From contig CM041531.1 in the NCBI GenBank assembly GCA_023238725.1, forward strand, positions 1,685,102-1,749,101: 64,000 nucleotides of DNA. Reading direction: 5' to 3'. The notes beneath the pieces were generated by a model. It did not search any database and had not been told where the DNA came from. It was given only the letters and a program-made list of their open reading frames with translations. Source of the stretch: Scortum barcoo. Lineage: Eukaryota; Chordata; Actinopteri; Centrarchiformes; Terapontidae. Shown piece after piece: positions 1-12,600 of the stretch. The position numbers and the translations under genes were made by a program. Every line of letters begins with the position of its first letter. Position 1 is the first letter of the stretch.

Positions 1-2084
1 ATGTCTGTTTGAAACCTGAAAGAGAAAAGTGTTAATTAAAGTTGACAGGCAGAAATACATAAAATCTGATCCTCTCTGATATTAAAGTAAGTTAGTATAG
101 GATTTTCATTTAAATAAATGTCTGCTAAGTCACCATCTATCACTGAATGAGGTAACTTAATGGTGACTGAACCTCTGCTGATGAAAGCCTGCAGCGTTTT
201 GTCTGCTGAGACTTTCCTGAAAAATCACAGGCAGCACAGTTAACAAGACTTTTAACAGGACTGACTCTTTCACTCACCTGTGTGACGCAGCATGCTGGTT
301 TTACTCTGTTAGCGTCATTATAGTGAACAAAAAAGAAAAAAGATTGACGACTACAGATGATGAAACCAAAACTAAAGTGACCAAAGGTGCAGCAAAGCAG
401 GTAAAATGAAATATTTTAAACATTAGACTTGCTGTAATGAGGTTTAGCTTTATTGAGTTTAAACAATATTCAATGATTTGGTTTTATTTCTTAATTGTAA
501 ATATGAAAAAGAAATCACTAATCTGTTTTTTATATGTTGTGAAACAAGCTAGTGGCCCTGTTAGCATGTGAGCTGAATTCCTGTCTAAAATAAAATCTCT
601 TTATGAAGTCGTGGTATTAAAGTCACAGAGGTGTCTTGTCATGAACTTTCCACATAATTATAAATATTAGAAGAATTTATTTGATATTTTGTTCTGTAAT
701 CTCTGACCCTTTCAGCACAGATGCTGTTTACGCGGCTGTAATGCAGCGTGTTTTTTTGAAAAATAAAATAAAAAGTATATTTAACATCCACACAAAGCTG
801 AAGTTGCTGGAAATGCTGCAACAAAAGCTGTTCTTTTTCTGACACTTTTTCTAACCCGACCCCGTCGTTCGTGCCTGTAAGCGCTCAAACTGCAGCAGCA
901 ATTAGCGTCTCCGTGTGGGCGGAGGCATCAACATGTCTGCAGGTTGTAAAATGTGAATGAGTTTGTGAGTGACTCAGTTCCACCAGGAGCTTTGCATCTG
1001 GAAAAATGTGAGAGCAGTTTGGATCGAACGGTGAAACTCGGCTAAAGCTTCGATAGGTATTTTACAAATGAGGTCGGAGGAGCACGATGCAGTGGGACTT
1101 TACCAAACTGTAAATATAATTGTAAAATGTAAATGTAATATGTAAAGATTATATTAAGATTGGTACATTAGCACAGCTAAATTTGTATTAAAGGGACCTA
1201 AAATGAAGAAAATATTCAGAATATGTGAGCAAAAAAACATGAATTTCCAATGAGAAACATGAAATGGGAACAGAGGAAATTAACAATCCGCCCCTGAAAG
1301 ATTTGTTCTGTTTTTTCTGCCAAAATAAGTCCATCTCAAAATGTCATTTGGCCTAACTGAGGCATAATTTAACACCAATTTTACCAAATTATTAAGACAC
1401 AGGGTTACTCAACATGTCTCCTTAAGCAAATGCTGAGAGTCACAACCGGGAACAAAACACATCAAGCAGATTCACACACTGAAATCAAGATGATGACACT
1501 TGAAACAAGCGACCAACTTAATCTCTCATTTATTTGTCTTATTTTGTGGCAGAAAATAAATGTGAACCTAAATTTATCAGCCAACAACGAATAAAAAGAT
1601 TCAAAATGCCTGCAGGGTCAAGTTCAGCACCGGAGCAAACATGAGATGAGAGCAGCAGATAGATGACTGACATGGGAAAGTAACGACAAACAGTGAAGAA
1701 ACTGTGTGTTTGTGTGTGTGTGTGTTGTACATGAAGCGAGTCTGCTGGGAGAGCGATGGGATCGTAGCTGCAGCTGCCTCCGGCGTCAAGAACAACACAT
1801 AATCCTTCCCTTCATGATTGCATGGTTGCATATCAACAAATCCCAGAGTCTCCAGCCAGCGCAGATACGACGGCTGCAGACAGATGAGGACGGCTGAAGC
1901 TCAGTTCACACATTGAAATCAGTCGCTGCCAACAGAAAGTTTGTGAATGAGCACAGAATGCAAATTTTATTTTAATAAAGTTTGATACTGAAACGTGAAG
2001 TGGAGGCTGAAAATTAGAAGGAAATCTGGTCTAAATAACATAAACTGAAGATAAAGATGAACGACTGACAGCTTCTGAAACTAA
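1..2084. other. no gene seen; AT-rich DNA with one (TG)n run
   Basis: I see no recognisable gene or transposon here. The only simple repeat is a TG/GT run at about 1703-1725. Open frames are short (under 80 codons), overlap on both strands and match no family I know. Confidence 0.5.
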
Positions 2085-2240
2085 AGCCTAAAAGTAAAGC
2101 CAAAACATCTGGATCGGTGTGCCCCCTGGTGGCTGGTTGCAGTACAGCTCATAAGCCCCGCCCCCTCCATGTTAGCGCCCTTGTATGGTGCAGATGGGAC
2201 AAACTAAAGCCTGCCTCCAAAAAATGACAACCAAAATTGA
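2085..2240 (+). repeat. small dispersed teleost repeat
   Basis: This stretch carries the word pattern of a short interspersed sequence I recognise from many fish genomes: a 'gccccctggtggctggttgc' core, then 'cataagccccgccccctcc', then 'gggacaaactaaagcctgcc'. It does not encode a protein. Family assignment is from memory of recurrent sequence, not a search, and the ends are approximate. Confidence 0.45.
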
Positions 2241-2241
2241 T

Positions 2242-3269
2242 TTGAAGCGTGTTAATACAATAAAATATAATTGACTTTTCTTTAGCTAGCTGAAGTTTGA
2301 TGGTTTCAGTTGAATGCTGATACGAGGCACCACCTACATACTGATTTGGTCTGTTTTTGGTGCTCCTGCAATCTCAAATCAAATGCATTATATTGTGATA
2401 GTGGTTGTTTTTAAAGAGTTTTCACAGGAGGATGAACAACAGATATGAAGAATGAAACAAACAAACTTTGAGTTTTGCAGAAATACACTTCTTGTGTTTA
2501 ATCCCTGCAGAAACATAATTCATGTCCGCTGTTTGACAGGTAGAAATGTTGGCGACACTTTAATAAGTGGGCGGACTCACGAGGATTCATCTTCTGGAGA
2601 CTGTGAATGTTAAAGTTTCTGCTGCGTATGAGATTTGCTGAATGTGGTGAGACTGAGTTAAAGATAAGAGACCTCCAGTTTCTCTCTTACAGTTTGGTTT
2701 TGTGCCCACGCATCTTAATAAGACACGAAGAAGGAGGAGGAGAGCCGAGAGGAAAAGTGAGGAAAAGGAAACGCTCACAGCTTTAGAAAGCACGCCGCTT
2801 CATCACGGATGGTTTTCCACCCTGATGACAGTTAGCCAATATTCTCTTTTTATTCCATTTACAGAAGCACTTTTCCTCCTGCTCCTTCGCTGGCTGTGTG
2901 CCCTCTGATCCGTTCACAGAGAGAGTGTGTGTGTGAGATGTTTAAGTGTATGCGTCGTGGCTTTCAGCGCTGCCACGGTGACATTTCCTGAGCTGGCGGA
3001 GCAGCAGAGGTGAACGCTTACTCGGGTGTGACTTGCCAAAGCGTCGCTGTAATAAAGACCTGAGAGGACGGCTCCAGTCTGCTCCGACCTCCATTACTGT
3101 GTGATCGTGGGGGGGCGGGCGGCTTATTCCCCCCTAATGTAAAACGAGAAGGTCAACCAGGAAGGAAACTCTAACAAAGATGTCTCAAACTTTGTTTTTC
3201 TTCAGTAAAACATGAAATAGGCCGAAAAATCAGCCAGTCTGACGCCATTTTTTTACATGAAGTTATCCT
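2242..3269. other. no gene seen; contains one arm of a distant inverted repeat
   Basis: No coding feature is convincing. Positions 2519-2557 are repeated in inverted orientation at 6971-7009, with 2 mismatches in 39 bases, so at least this short piece belongs to a dispersed repeat. A G-run 'gtgggggggcggg' lies near 3109-3120. Confidence 0.45.
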
Positions 3270-3485
3270 GAGACCCCAATGTGACATCTCAAAATTGCTT
3301 ATTTTGTTCCACCAACTTTTAAAAGATATTCAATTTATTTGATATGAAACAGGTAAAATCAGCAAATCCTCACAATCCTGAAGTCAGCAGATGTTTTGCA
3401 TCTTAACTTGATGAATGATTAGCTGATTATTGATGATGTTGATTCATTTTGTGTCACTTAGCCAGTTTATCTGTTGGCTCACTAA
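3270..3485 (+). repeat. dispersed repeat of the 'gattatcaaaatagtt...attaatc' type
   Basis: The order of blocks (cctgagaccccaatgtgaca, then a tract like caaaattgcttattttgttcc, then a gatattcaatttattt-like block, then cagcaaatcctcaca, then gattagctgattattgat) follows a degenerate repeat I recognise from teleost genomes, whose complete copies end in AT-rich 'gattaatcgattaatcg' runs. A second old copy lies at about 7975-8195. Neither contains an open frame. Boundaries are approximate. Confidence 0.5.
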
Positions 3486-3592
3486 TTAGATTATGATCAC
3501 AAATGAACAAAAAACAGAAAGTATTCTGTATTTTTGGCTTGTTGTCTTTCATACAGACATATTGATGCTTTTAGCCGCTCACCTGATCTGAT

Positions 3593-4020
3593 CAGTAGAG
3601 GTGGAGGAAGTACTTTAGCAAAGGTGGTACCACAGCGTAGGAATATTAAAGTAAAAGTAAAAGTCCTGCATTCCAGTGTAAAGTACAAAAAGCATAAAAG
3701 CAATTTCAGAATAATTGTGTGAATATGTAAACATGCATGTGAATATATTATTGGATTATAATTATTGGTGCATTAATGTGCTCATCAGTAATGTTGCTGC
3801 TGTTTGTTCCCCTCCAGGATCAATTAAGTCATAATACATTTAGTTGATTTATATTTTGTTTTATTGATCTGCATCTTCCAAAGTAACTAAAAGTTTTCAA
3901 ATAAATGTACTAAATGAGTAAAAAGTACAGTATTTGTGTCTGATGTGTGGTGGAGTGGAAGTGTGAAGCAGCAGCAGTAAATGGAAATACTGAAGTAAAG
4001 TACCTCAAAATTGTGCAGTG
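3593..4020 (+). mobile_element. hAT-like MITE, right end truncated
   Basis: The left end (gaggtggaggaagtacttta) resembles the terminal repeat of a very common non-coding hAT-like MITE of fish, which begins cagNggtggaagaagta. Internal hallmarks are present in order: gtaaaagtaaaagtcctgca near 3651, gtaaaaagtacagtatttg near 3917 and gaagtaaagtacctcaaaat near 3992. The right terminus expected in this family (cttagttacattccaccactg-like) is absent, so the copy is truncated at about 4020. It encodes no protein; movement would have depended on a transposase supplied by an autonomous element. Confidence 0.6.
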
Positions 4021-4036
4021 AAGCATTGGATTTATA

Positions 4037-4058
4037 ACACACACACACACACACACAC
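4037..4058. repeat. (AC)n microsatellite
   Basis: About 11 uninterrupted AC units directly follow the truncated MITE at 3593-4020. Confidence 0.95.
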
Positions 4059-4286
4059 CACCTGTTCCTCCTGCAGCCCCGCCTCTCCTCCTCTGCTGAG
4101 TTTTATTTCTCTTATTTTATTAAAGAATATTTTTTTTTATTGGTAGCAGATTAAACTGGCAGAGCTGTAATGAGATGCCATTTTACTGCAGCAGTAGGAG
4201 TCGCCATCTGCCTCCATCTGCTCTCTCATTCCTTAACACCTACACACACATATACACACAATGGCATGGACACCGTGCACATGCAT

Positions 4287-4328
4287 AGACACACACACAC
4301 ACACACACACTGCCACACACACACACAC
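4287..4328. repeat. interrupted (AC)n microsatellite
   Basis: There are about 12 AC units, a 'tgcc' interruption, then about 7 more. The ACAC frames here translate to repetitive His/Thr peptides that are not genes. Confidence 0.95.
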
Positions 4329-4859
4329 TATACATCACTCACAGCGAGCGGTAAATCAAAACACACAGCGCCGCGTCCAGCAGGTGGAGAGAGGCCTTTT
4401 TAATCCGACCTGCGGGAGGTTCCTCCGACTGCACGCCATGACGACACGGCGGACAGACACACCGAAACGTTCATTACATGCATCTTTTCTTTCTGCGTTT
4501 TGTTTTGCTCTTTAGTGTCCGTGCAGCTTTATTTTACCCCCATCGTTTCTAATCTTACAAGCGAGGACGCTCTCGAGCTCTCTGATCATTTTCACCACTT
4601 TGAGGTGTGAAGTTTTATCACATCGGCAACATGCACCGCCTCCTGGGTGAGGAATCGACGTGTCCTGTCTGTCGTCATGTTTGCAGAAATCGATCATTCG
4701 ATGTCGCTTGAGTTCGTCGCAGTCCGTGCCGACGACCCCGCCGAGCTCTCAGAGCTAATGAAGAGGTCACAGGTGAGAGATTCCTTCCACCCCGACCAGG
4801 TTGTCGAGTTTCAGGTGGTGTGCTGAGAGACGGAGATTCGTTCTTCCACCTGAGAGAGC

Positions 4860-5050
4860 TGTGAGTGAATAACAGAGCAAATTATCCTCTTGGAGAGCGG
4901 AGAAGAGGATTTGGCGGTTCACTGTGTCAAACGCCGCTCAAAAGGTCCAGCCGGATGATGATAGAGGAGAGGAGGGAGGCGGCTCTGTGATGGCAGCAAG
5001 CGGTGTGCTTGAAACCAGACTGAAGGCGAATATCAGTAAAAAGCCAAACT
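4860..5050 (-). pseudogene. LINE reverse-transcriptase fragment, L2-like, frameshifted
   Basis: Read on the minus strand, 5050 down to about 4865 gives a peptide resembling the core of a fish L2-type LINE reverse transcriptase. It has an LQSGF stretch (family: LQSGFRxxHSTETAL), then SLLSSIIIRLDL, and after an extra base FDTVNRQILFSAL (family: LLDLSAAFDTVNHxILL). The aspartate of the AFDTV block is the first catalytic Asp of this polymerase class. An inserted base near 4934 puts the two halves in different frames, so the piece is dead. No matching 5' or 3' remainder of the element is obvious nearby; the stretch 4400-4860 looks unrelated. Confidence 0.55.
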
Positions 5051-5480
5051 GTAAAATCACCCTCTGCACCGGCGAGGGGCTGCAAGCAGGATTATAAAGC
5101 TCTGAGGTTACAAGACCACACAGACTAGACAGGAAATGTTTTTTTTCTGGTTTGTTTAGAAAAATGACCAACCAGAAGCCTGATGATCACACTATCTGCT
5201 CATTTTCAGACTATGTGACGTGTGTTTGAATGTGCTTTTTACTCATACAACAGCTGTGGTTGCTGATTATTTTCATAAAACATATAATCTTTTTAAAAAC
5301 CACGAAGCTCTGCACGAATTAAAACTGCATCTAAAAACACCCTCAATCATGTCAAACATTTCAACAATCCTCATATATGTTTTATATATTATATGTGATT
5401 ACTATTATAAGTATGGACAGTATCTTTTAAGCTTATCTTGTACCTTTATTTAATTTAAAGTCTGGGAGCTGAGATCATCG
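5051..5480. other. no gene seen
   Basis: AT-rich sequence with no recognisable gene, RNA or repeat. The short open frames have no family resemblance. Confidence 0.45.
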
Positions 5481-5533
5481 TTTGGGAAATGAGAATTAGT
5501 TTTGGGAAATGAGAATTAGTTTTGGGAAATGAG
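5481..5533 (+). repeat. 20-bp tandem repeat, 2.6 copies
   Basis: The unit tttgggaaatgagaattagt occurs at 5481-5500 and 5501-5520, identical, with a 13-base partial third copy at 5521-5533. Confidence 0.95.
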
Positions 5534-7974
5534 CCAAAAGTTTAGAAAACCTCAACAGCTGCTGCGTTAACTGAAGAAGAGGATCTCTAAATGCGTCAGT
5601 GGAGAGAGAAACTGAAGAGTTTAACTGTGTTTTTTGTCTTCTCCTGTCTTTTTGGACCTGGAGAGCTCAAAGTGGTCTGCTGCTGCTGTGGATGAACGGC
5701 CTCTGTCCTCCGGAGGGAAAAGCTAATTGAAACTCGGCCCCCTTTCACCCAAACTGCTGTCAGTCACCCCTGACCGCTCGGCCGGGACGCAGTAATAAAG
5801 GCGGTTCAGCCAGGACAAACTCTGCTGCTTTCTTTCCTTTCCCATTAACAAAATAAGAGCAAGGTTAGCTCTGACTAAACAGGTGTGTCAGGGCTGCTAA
5901 CTCCAATCGATGAGACATCCTCGCTCTGTGCCGTTTCTGAGGCTGAACTCAGCATCGCCGTTTATTCTCAGTTTTCATCGAGTGCTTTCTGCAGACTGTA
6001 AGTGTCACTTCCACAATGTTTACACAGTTTAAAGAAGATGAGCCGCTCCCAATCACGATTCCTGAGCTCCACACGTCTGCTGCTTTCTTACTTCAGCCGT
6101 TTAATCGGAAGCTGATTTACCGTCGGGCTGCCGCAATTAACCGTCTCTAACGCCAACGAGGAGAAATCTGTGCAGCCCCGACTGCTGAAAACAGCATCAA
6201 ACAAGCCGCAGCTTCTTCGAATCCCAGTCGTCCACCTCTGAGCGTCGGACGGCGCTATTTTCAGTCCACACACAACAACACCTGTCGCTGAGAAGAAACC
6301 AGAGGACGGACTCTGTGCGGTTTGGTTGTATACCTGCGCTCTGAAGTCATTTCTCAGAGATACTCGGAGCCCACAGAGCTTCAGTTTGTTGTTTCTGCTC
6401 ATTCACAGTGAAAATAAAGTCGGAGAAGAAGCAGAATTTGTTGTAAAGCCACAGACAGACAGAGAGAGTTGTCTGTTTTAAACTCACCTCACAGTGGATA
6501 TTCGATTTAGATCAGATTTTATTTCACACTCACGCTCCAGATAAAAGAACAAACAGACTGTCTGCGCACACGGAGACGAGAAAGTGAGCAGCGATCTCAC
6601 TAACTCTCTTTTTTCATTCATCATTCAAATATTTGTGCCACTTTTTAAATCTGACATGAACAACTGAGTGCAGCACAATAAATAAAACCTGAAAATATGC
6701 ATCCATATTTACATATTTAAATGATTTTTGCATCTCAGCTGAGATTGCTGAGATTGCATCTCAGAGGTGTCCTCTGGATGACGGCTGAGATTTCACCTGA
6801 ATCTCGAGTTTGTTCCTTTAAAACAGCTATAAACACTCAGTTCCAAAACTTTTGGAGCACATGGAGGCCCTCAGGAAGAGCTTGTTAAAATATTTAGCGT
6901 GTTAGTGTGTTTAAAACATCTCGGCATGACTCCAAAATGTTTTGCATATTGTAAAGTTTGTATTGTAATGTGCCGCCAACATTTCTACCTGTCAAACAGT
7001 GGACATGAAGTATGTGACTGATGGCGACAGTCAGAAGTCTTGTTGTATTTTGTCATGAGTATTCACTTCCAAACAAAATGAAACACTTAATTTAACACAC
7101 AAACAGCCCTGACGTTGCAGGAAAACCTGCAACAAAAGCTGGTTAACTCTGGTTTTATTCGAATCTTTGTGAAAACTCTCGTCTTTGTTCACAACTCTGC
7201 AGCTTATGGACGATGGCTAACAATCTGCCCTCACTGCTAAACACGGTCGATCAATAACCGCTCACATTTTTAGCCTTGAAATGTTCATTGTAGCAACCGG
7301 CCATTAGAGCTCAGAGTTAGCAAAGAGGAATAAATCGATGGTATCGTCACACAGCAGGATGGAGGAGAGCAGAAAACAAAACAAAAAAAAAGAGGCTCCA
7401 TTTGGGCCGTGAAGAGGAGGAGGAGCGTCACAATAAAATAATTAACTGTCAAAGCTTCCGCTGTTTACTTCTGTTCCTCCATCTCAACACTTAATCACAC
7501 ACACACTCATTTGGGTAAGAGGAAGAGAAACTTTTGATTTCTGGTGAGAGGATGAGCAGCAGGGACTCCATGGTTACCACTGATGGATGCTAGCTACAGC
7601 AGTTGCCATGGTTACGGTCCTGCTGGAGGAGTTTTTTTTTTTTAATTTTGCATGAGCTTGTACATCACTTTAGTTTTTCGCTGTAAATTCATTTTAAATC
7701 AATATGTGGTGTTGAGGTTTATTTTGTTACAGTGACTGGCTGCTGTGTCGTTACCGCACACGTGACATACATCAGCCCGATAATGATGATGATCCACGAG
7801 CCGAATCAGCAGCAGAAATATTTACATCAGTGTTGAAGTGAAGATATTTTAGGGCTGGATAAACCTCCACTGCATCCACACTGTGAAGAACTCACTTCTA
7901 TTCATCTGAACACAGAGACAGTCGAGGTGACCTTTATCTTGTTGTCAAAGAGAACCCAGTTAATGGATAATTAC
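5534..7974. other. no gene seen
   Basis: No coding or RNA feature can be supported. The 104-codon minus-strand frame at 6088-6402 has no recognisable motif and is probably chance. A local self-complementary patch (ctcagctgag and flanking repeats) lies near 6733-6762. Positions 6971-7009 are the inverted partner of 2519-2557. Confidence 0.45.
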
Positions 7975-8195
7975 TGTGTATTATTGATAAATCTGATAAT
8001 TGTTTGATCCATACAATATTAGAAAATGGTGAAAAACCCAAGCTGACACATTCAAGTTGTTAAACAACAGTCTAAAATTTTCAGTTCAGTCATTTTTATT
8101 CAATAATTAAATATTATTCAATTAGCAAAAATAGTTTCCAATTCATTTTCTGTCAATCATTAATCAATTTATCAACAAACAGTTTCAGCTCAGCT
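7975..8195 (+). repeat. second copy of the 'gattatcaaaatagtt' type repeat
   Basis: It contains attagaaaatggtgaaaaac, then aacaacagtctaaaa, then gcaaaaatagtttccaattc, then ctgtcaatcattaatcaatt and a cagtttcagctc end. The same order of blocks is seen in many degenerate fish repeats and in the copy at 3270-3485. Non-coding; ends approximate. Confidence 0.5.
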
Positions 8196-9369
8196 CAGAA
8201 AGGCCAAGCTGTCTGTTTATGAGAGTTTATAATTTATTTAGTCATTTTCAGTTATTATCATCATCACTACTTTGACATCTGAACCGAACAAACGCTTGAA
8301 AAGGAGACTCGCATTTCAAAATGCTGTTAAGTTTTTAATAATCTCATGTTTTATCTCAGTAATTCAGTTCTTATCTGACACAGAGATGTAAAATTTGTGC
8401 TTCTACATTTCAAAATAGTCGAACTAGAGATAAAAATTAGGCAACAATGCCATTATCTATGCATATTATCTATACGATCAATATTTGTCCTTCAGGTGTG
8501 TGTTTTTAGTTGATAATGTGTGTATATTCATATCCTGTGTATATATTTTGTTGTTTGTCTGCTCTCTGGTCCTGCTGTGTTTAAAAGGACAAATCACCAG
8601 CTGAAGTCGAACAGCAGACATTTGTCGTTGGCTGTTTCTCGCCTCACAGCAGTCACCAACATTTCCCACACAGCTGCCGTCACTCGCTCACCGATGCACA
8701 TTAAGCATGAAGATGGATCGAATCTATCGAGAGAACAAAGACGTGAAGCGTTTCCTCGACTTCCCTCTGCAGGTTCCTGCCGTGAACGTGTGGGATGAAG
8801 CCATCGAGTCGAACTGTTCAGCAGGAAGTGTTGTTTAAAAGGACTCCGAGGTGGGCCTCCGTGTTCGAGCACATCTGTGAGTCTAATGGAGCCTGAAGAT
8901 CCTGCTGCCGTCGAAGAGAGGCTGTAATCAGGCGAGCTTTTAAACGCATGGCCTGCTCTCCGCTGGGCTCACCCATCAGGACGAGACACCGACAACACAC
9001 AAACACTGACTGATACTTCGGGCAGGATAAGTGGAGAAAAATGTGGCGGTGGAAGAAGTTTGGGAAAGATTTTGAAGATAAAACAGCGCTCAGTTTGAGG
9101 GCTGTCAGAGGCGTGAAATAAAACTCCATCTGGAAAACAAAGGCTGCTGACTCTGTGAATCCATTTAGCTTTTTCAGAGTAATGATAACAATTCAAAGCT
9201 GAGATCGTGTGAATAAAAGTGTTTGCTTTCATCAAACGGTTCAGTACTCTGCACACAGTGACGTCTTCAGAGTTTCTCTCTATCTGCACCGTCAGTCTCT
9301 ACAAAAACAGAAAACTGCAGGTGGTTTTGGACGACATGGCCGCTTGCAGCAGCAGCTGCTTGAGTACTT
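8196..9369. other. no gene seen; overlapping open frames on both strands
   Basis: Region 8520-9290 has several 90-110 codon frames on both strands, but none shows a known motif, an initiator context or splice-bounded structure. I treat them as chance. Confidence 0.4.
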
Positions 9370-9600
9370 CCACTCCGTTACATTCAGAGTTAATTATTAG
9401 TTTTTACTTACTGTATTTTCTTACTTACTTATTTTCATTTGTGCATCAGTAATAATAATGCAATAATAGATCATAATATGACTCTAATATTAGTTTACTT
9501 TTACTACAGTGAGAATACTTATTATTACTTTACTGAAGTAAGACTTTGAATTTAAGACTTTTACTTTTAATGGAGTATTCTGACATTGTTATTATATAAT
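9370..9600 (-). repeat. remnant of hAT-like MITE
   Basis: Minus-orientation hallmarks of the MITE seen at 3593 and 50070 occur: cttgagtacttccactccgt near 9359, gacttttacttttaatggag near 9556 and gtattctgacattgtt. The expected terminal part (ggtattantacttttac) appears only after a gap, near 9743, so other DNA of about 140 bases may have inserted into it. Confidence 0.4.
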
Positions 9601-12600
9601 TATCACAGCTGGTTATGCAGCAGGGGGACCAAAACACAGGAATAGCTAAGTAAAATCCTACAGACAGGTACAGGTTCAGGTAAAAAGACACTCCAACACA
9701 AAACCACAAAGCAACTATGACAAACTGACAGGTGAACAAACTGGTAGTATTACTACAGTGCATACTAATATACTTTCATATCTTTGCTGTATGTTTTACT
9801 GTATATTTTCTGAATGGAGGCTGTTTTAAAGTTCCTCTCAGGTCTGTCACTGACCTTCTGCTGACCTTCACAATCACTTTAATTGAACTTCAATTGAACT
9901 TCAGCTCAGAAAGATCAATAACTCATCTTGTATCTGCTGTGAATGATGACAGTCTGCACCAAGGCTGCTTTCTTCTAAACTACTTTGCATTTAAGATTTC
10001 ACTCAGTTAAACTGGACCCAGACTGCCGACATACAAACTATTAACGGTAAGAATTACAGTTCGAGGGTCAGAGACGTGGCAGCACAAGAATAATCACAAA
10101 CAGAGAGAAAGGTGAGGAGGGCAGATAACAAATATAAGCTGAGGAAAGATGAATCTAAGCATCTTATATTAAGATGCACATTAAGTGCATTGCTTGCAAG
10201 TTGCAGAGAGGCTGCAGGCTGAGCAGCACAAACTGTGTCTGTTTGTGAAAAAGCACAAAATCCATCAGCAGCTTCCCACACAGAGAGAGACCAGGACGGG
10301 AATAAAAATTAATCTGACTGAGCCCAAAATAAAGTGCCTCAATAGCTGTGTACTAGGTCAGTTACCAATAATATTTCACAAAAGACCAGAAAGGAAAAAA
10401 AGGGGGCTTTCACTTGAAATTGATTTCAGCTCAGTGGCTGTTGTCATGAGAGGTGTGAGTTACAAAGGGCAGCGGTGGAGGAAGAGAGGTTTGAATCCTT
10501 CCTGTCCGTCTTGATTTTTATACTCGCTTATCAGATACGCACACGGAGAGTTAAAGGTGAGTTATTTTTGTCTGGAAATGCTGAGCATTAAAAAGAAAAT
10601 CTGCACTTAGAGTGAGTGAGTGGAAGAAGCTGTTTCTGAATTATTGTTTTCAGTTGGTTTTAGCATTTCATGATAATATCTACATGTTGTGACTTATTAT
10701 GTGACTAAAGACCTGTTTCTGCTGAACTATTTAGTCTGAAATGTTTTTTTCTGAATTATTTTGCAAGACACCGTCACACCCAAACCGCTCAGAGAAGCTA
10801 ACTTTTAGGAGAAGCTGACTTTTGTTGTGTTAGTTACAGAAATATGTCAGTTTGTGACAATCTGTACACACTGGCCATATTTTCTGATGCTTTTTGCATG
10901 CATGATATACATGATGTGCATGGATGTGCATGAAAATGACTTCTCCTTGCCCTCCTGCAAAGCTCTGACTGATCAATTGTTTCCTCAGCGTCGTCAGCGG
11001 ACTGAAAGAAAACATTGTTGGTTTTAAATGCAGGTGAACTCGAAGCGTTGACGTTGTGTTTCAGCTGCAGGAGGATCAGAAGTTTCTCTTTATTCCTGTG
11101 TTGGTGACAGGTGGGGTTTGTTAAACGCTCTGAGTGAAAGTTTGAACACGTCTACAGACCAAAAAATAAAAGCTTCCTGTCAGGTGTCTCTAACAAAGAC
11201 GCCGTCTCTTCCTCGGTTTCAGCAGCTGCTGTTGTTGTGGCGGATTTCAGATGCCGAACTTTTGAAAAGTCCAAACTTTAAAGTGGGTCTCCAGAGGATA
11301 AACGCCAGACAGGCGCCAGAATTTGTGCCTGCTTTTAAAAAGTGGCCGCCCTGCACTTTAGAGTCCAATTCTAAAGCTATGAATCTCAAACAGGCTTGGA
11401 AGGAAATCTCACTCTACACTACTCAGATGCCTTAAGCAGACACACACACACACACACACACACACTCATGTCAAGATCACAGGCCAGGGTGAAAACAGCT
11501 TCACTAAGTGATTCCTCCGAGGCCTGCGGGGTGTTCAGACTGTGTTACTGTCACACCTCAATAACCAGCCGCCCTCGAGGATGCATCTCTCCCAACGCTG
11601 TCATTACACTGGAATCAGTTTGCAGCAGTCACCTGTGACAGCAGAGAGACGCCACGTTTACGACTTCAAGTTTCAGAAGTGATTCTCCTGCTGTTTCACA
11701 TCTGTGCTCCTCATCTTCAGTGGCTTTATGTTTTATGAATGACCTCAGCTGAAATAAGCTTTAACATACAGCCTGACGTTTATCTTTCAAATTAAAACTA
11801 AAGAGCTCTTTACATGTCGATCTGAATAAACTCTCATGGGTTGAAAAAGACAAATAACCTCAGATTCAATATATTGCAAAAAGAAGAAAAGAAAGTTTAA
11901 CACAGCCTCCTCTCTTCTCCGTCTGTGCCCTGATTGTCTTACAATCTCCAAACTGAGTGCAGCATTAAAACAATGCTCTGTAAACAGGAAGTCCTCTGAC
12001 AGAAATAGCAGAGTGTTTTTTTTCCTCTCTCACTTCTGAAGAACTTGATTGTCGCCTCATTACTTTTCATGAGTCAGAACAGCATCCCTTTCTTTAAATC
12101 CAGCGCAGGATCAATAATCTGGAGCGTCCCAGCAACGTGTGTCATCCACCACAGTGGTTTTATTGAATCAGGCTCTCTCTGCATCACTGAGCTGTTACTG
12201 ATGACGCCGATGGAGGATAAATCACAGCCTTTTCGGCGTACCTGGCTCTCTGTTTCCTCCTGTGAATTTTTACAGATGAACAGTCCATTGGGGACAAGCC
12301 AAGCAGCACAGAATTACTTAGGTATTTATCCTCTAACTCAGTCCATAATCTCTATAGTGAGTCCAACAATTAGAAATCATTACCCGTTTTGCCACCTCAA
12401 CACCTCGCTGCACAGACAGGCAGCGTCTGAAAAAATAAAGCAGTAATGAGGAGATAATTTGACGCATTGTTGTTGTGATGTCACTGTAAAGATTTTACCC
12501 GTCCTCGTCCTCCTCTGATTAAGTCGGATTAACGAACGCCACGGTGAGCGTTCACCTCGTGTTTCTGTTCAGGTCAAAAGAAGCACACAAACGGGCCTCT

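Noticed and set aside
4170..4515. His/Thr-rich peptides
   Set aside because: They are translations of an (AC)n microsatellite.
6205..6235. 'ttcgaatcccagtcg' resembling a tRNA T-loop
   Set aside because: No A-box or paired stems at the right spacing.
7622..7645. T-run as a transcription terminator
   Set aside because: T-runs are common in this AT-rich DNA and no RNA polymerase III gene lies upstream.
8520..9290. Cluster of overlapping 90-106 codon frames on both strands
   Set aside because: Typical chance frames in locally GC-richer DNA; no motif or splice-bounded structure.
10465..10515. tRNA-like 'ggtttgaatcc' word
   Set aside because: No acceptor or anticodon stem can be folded around it.
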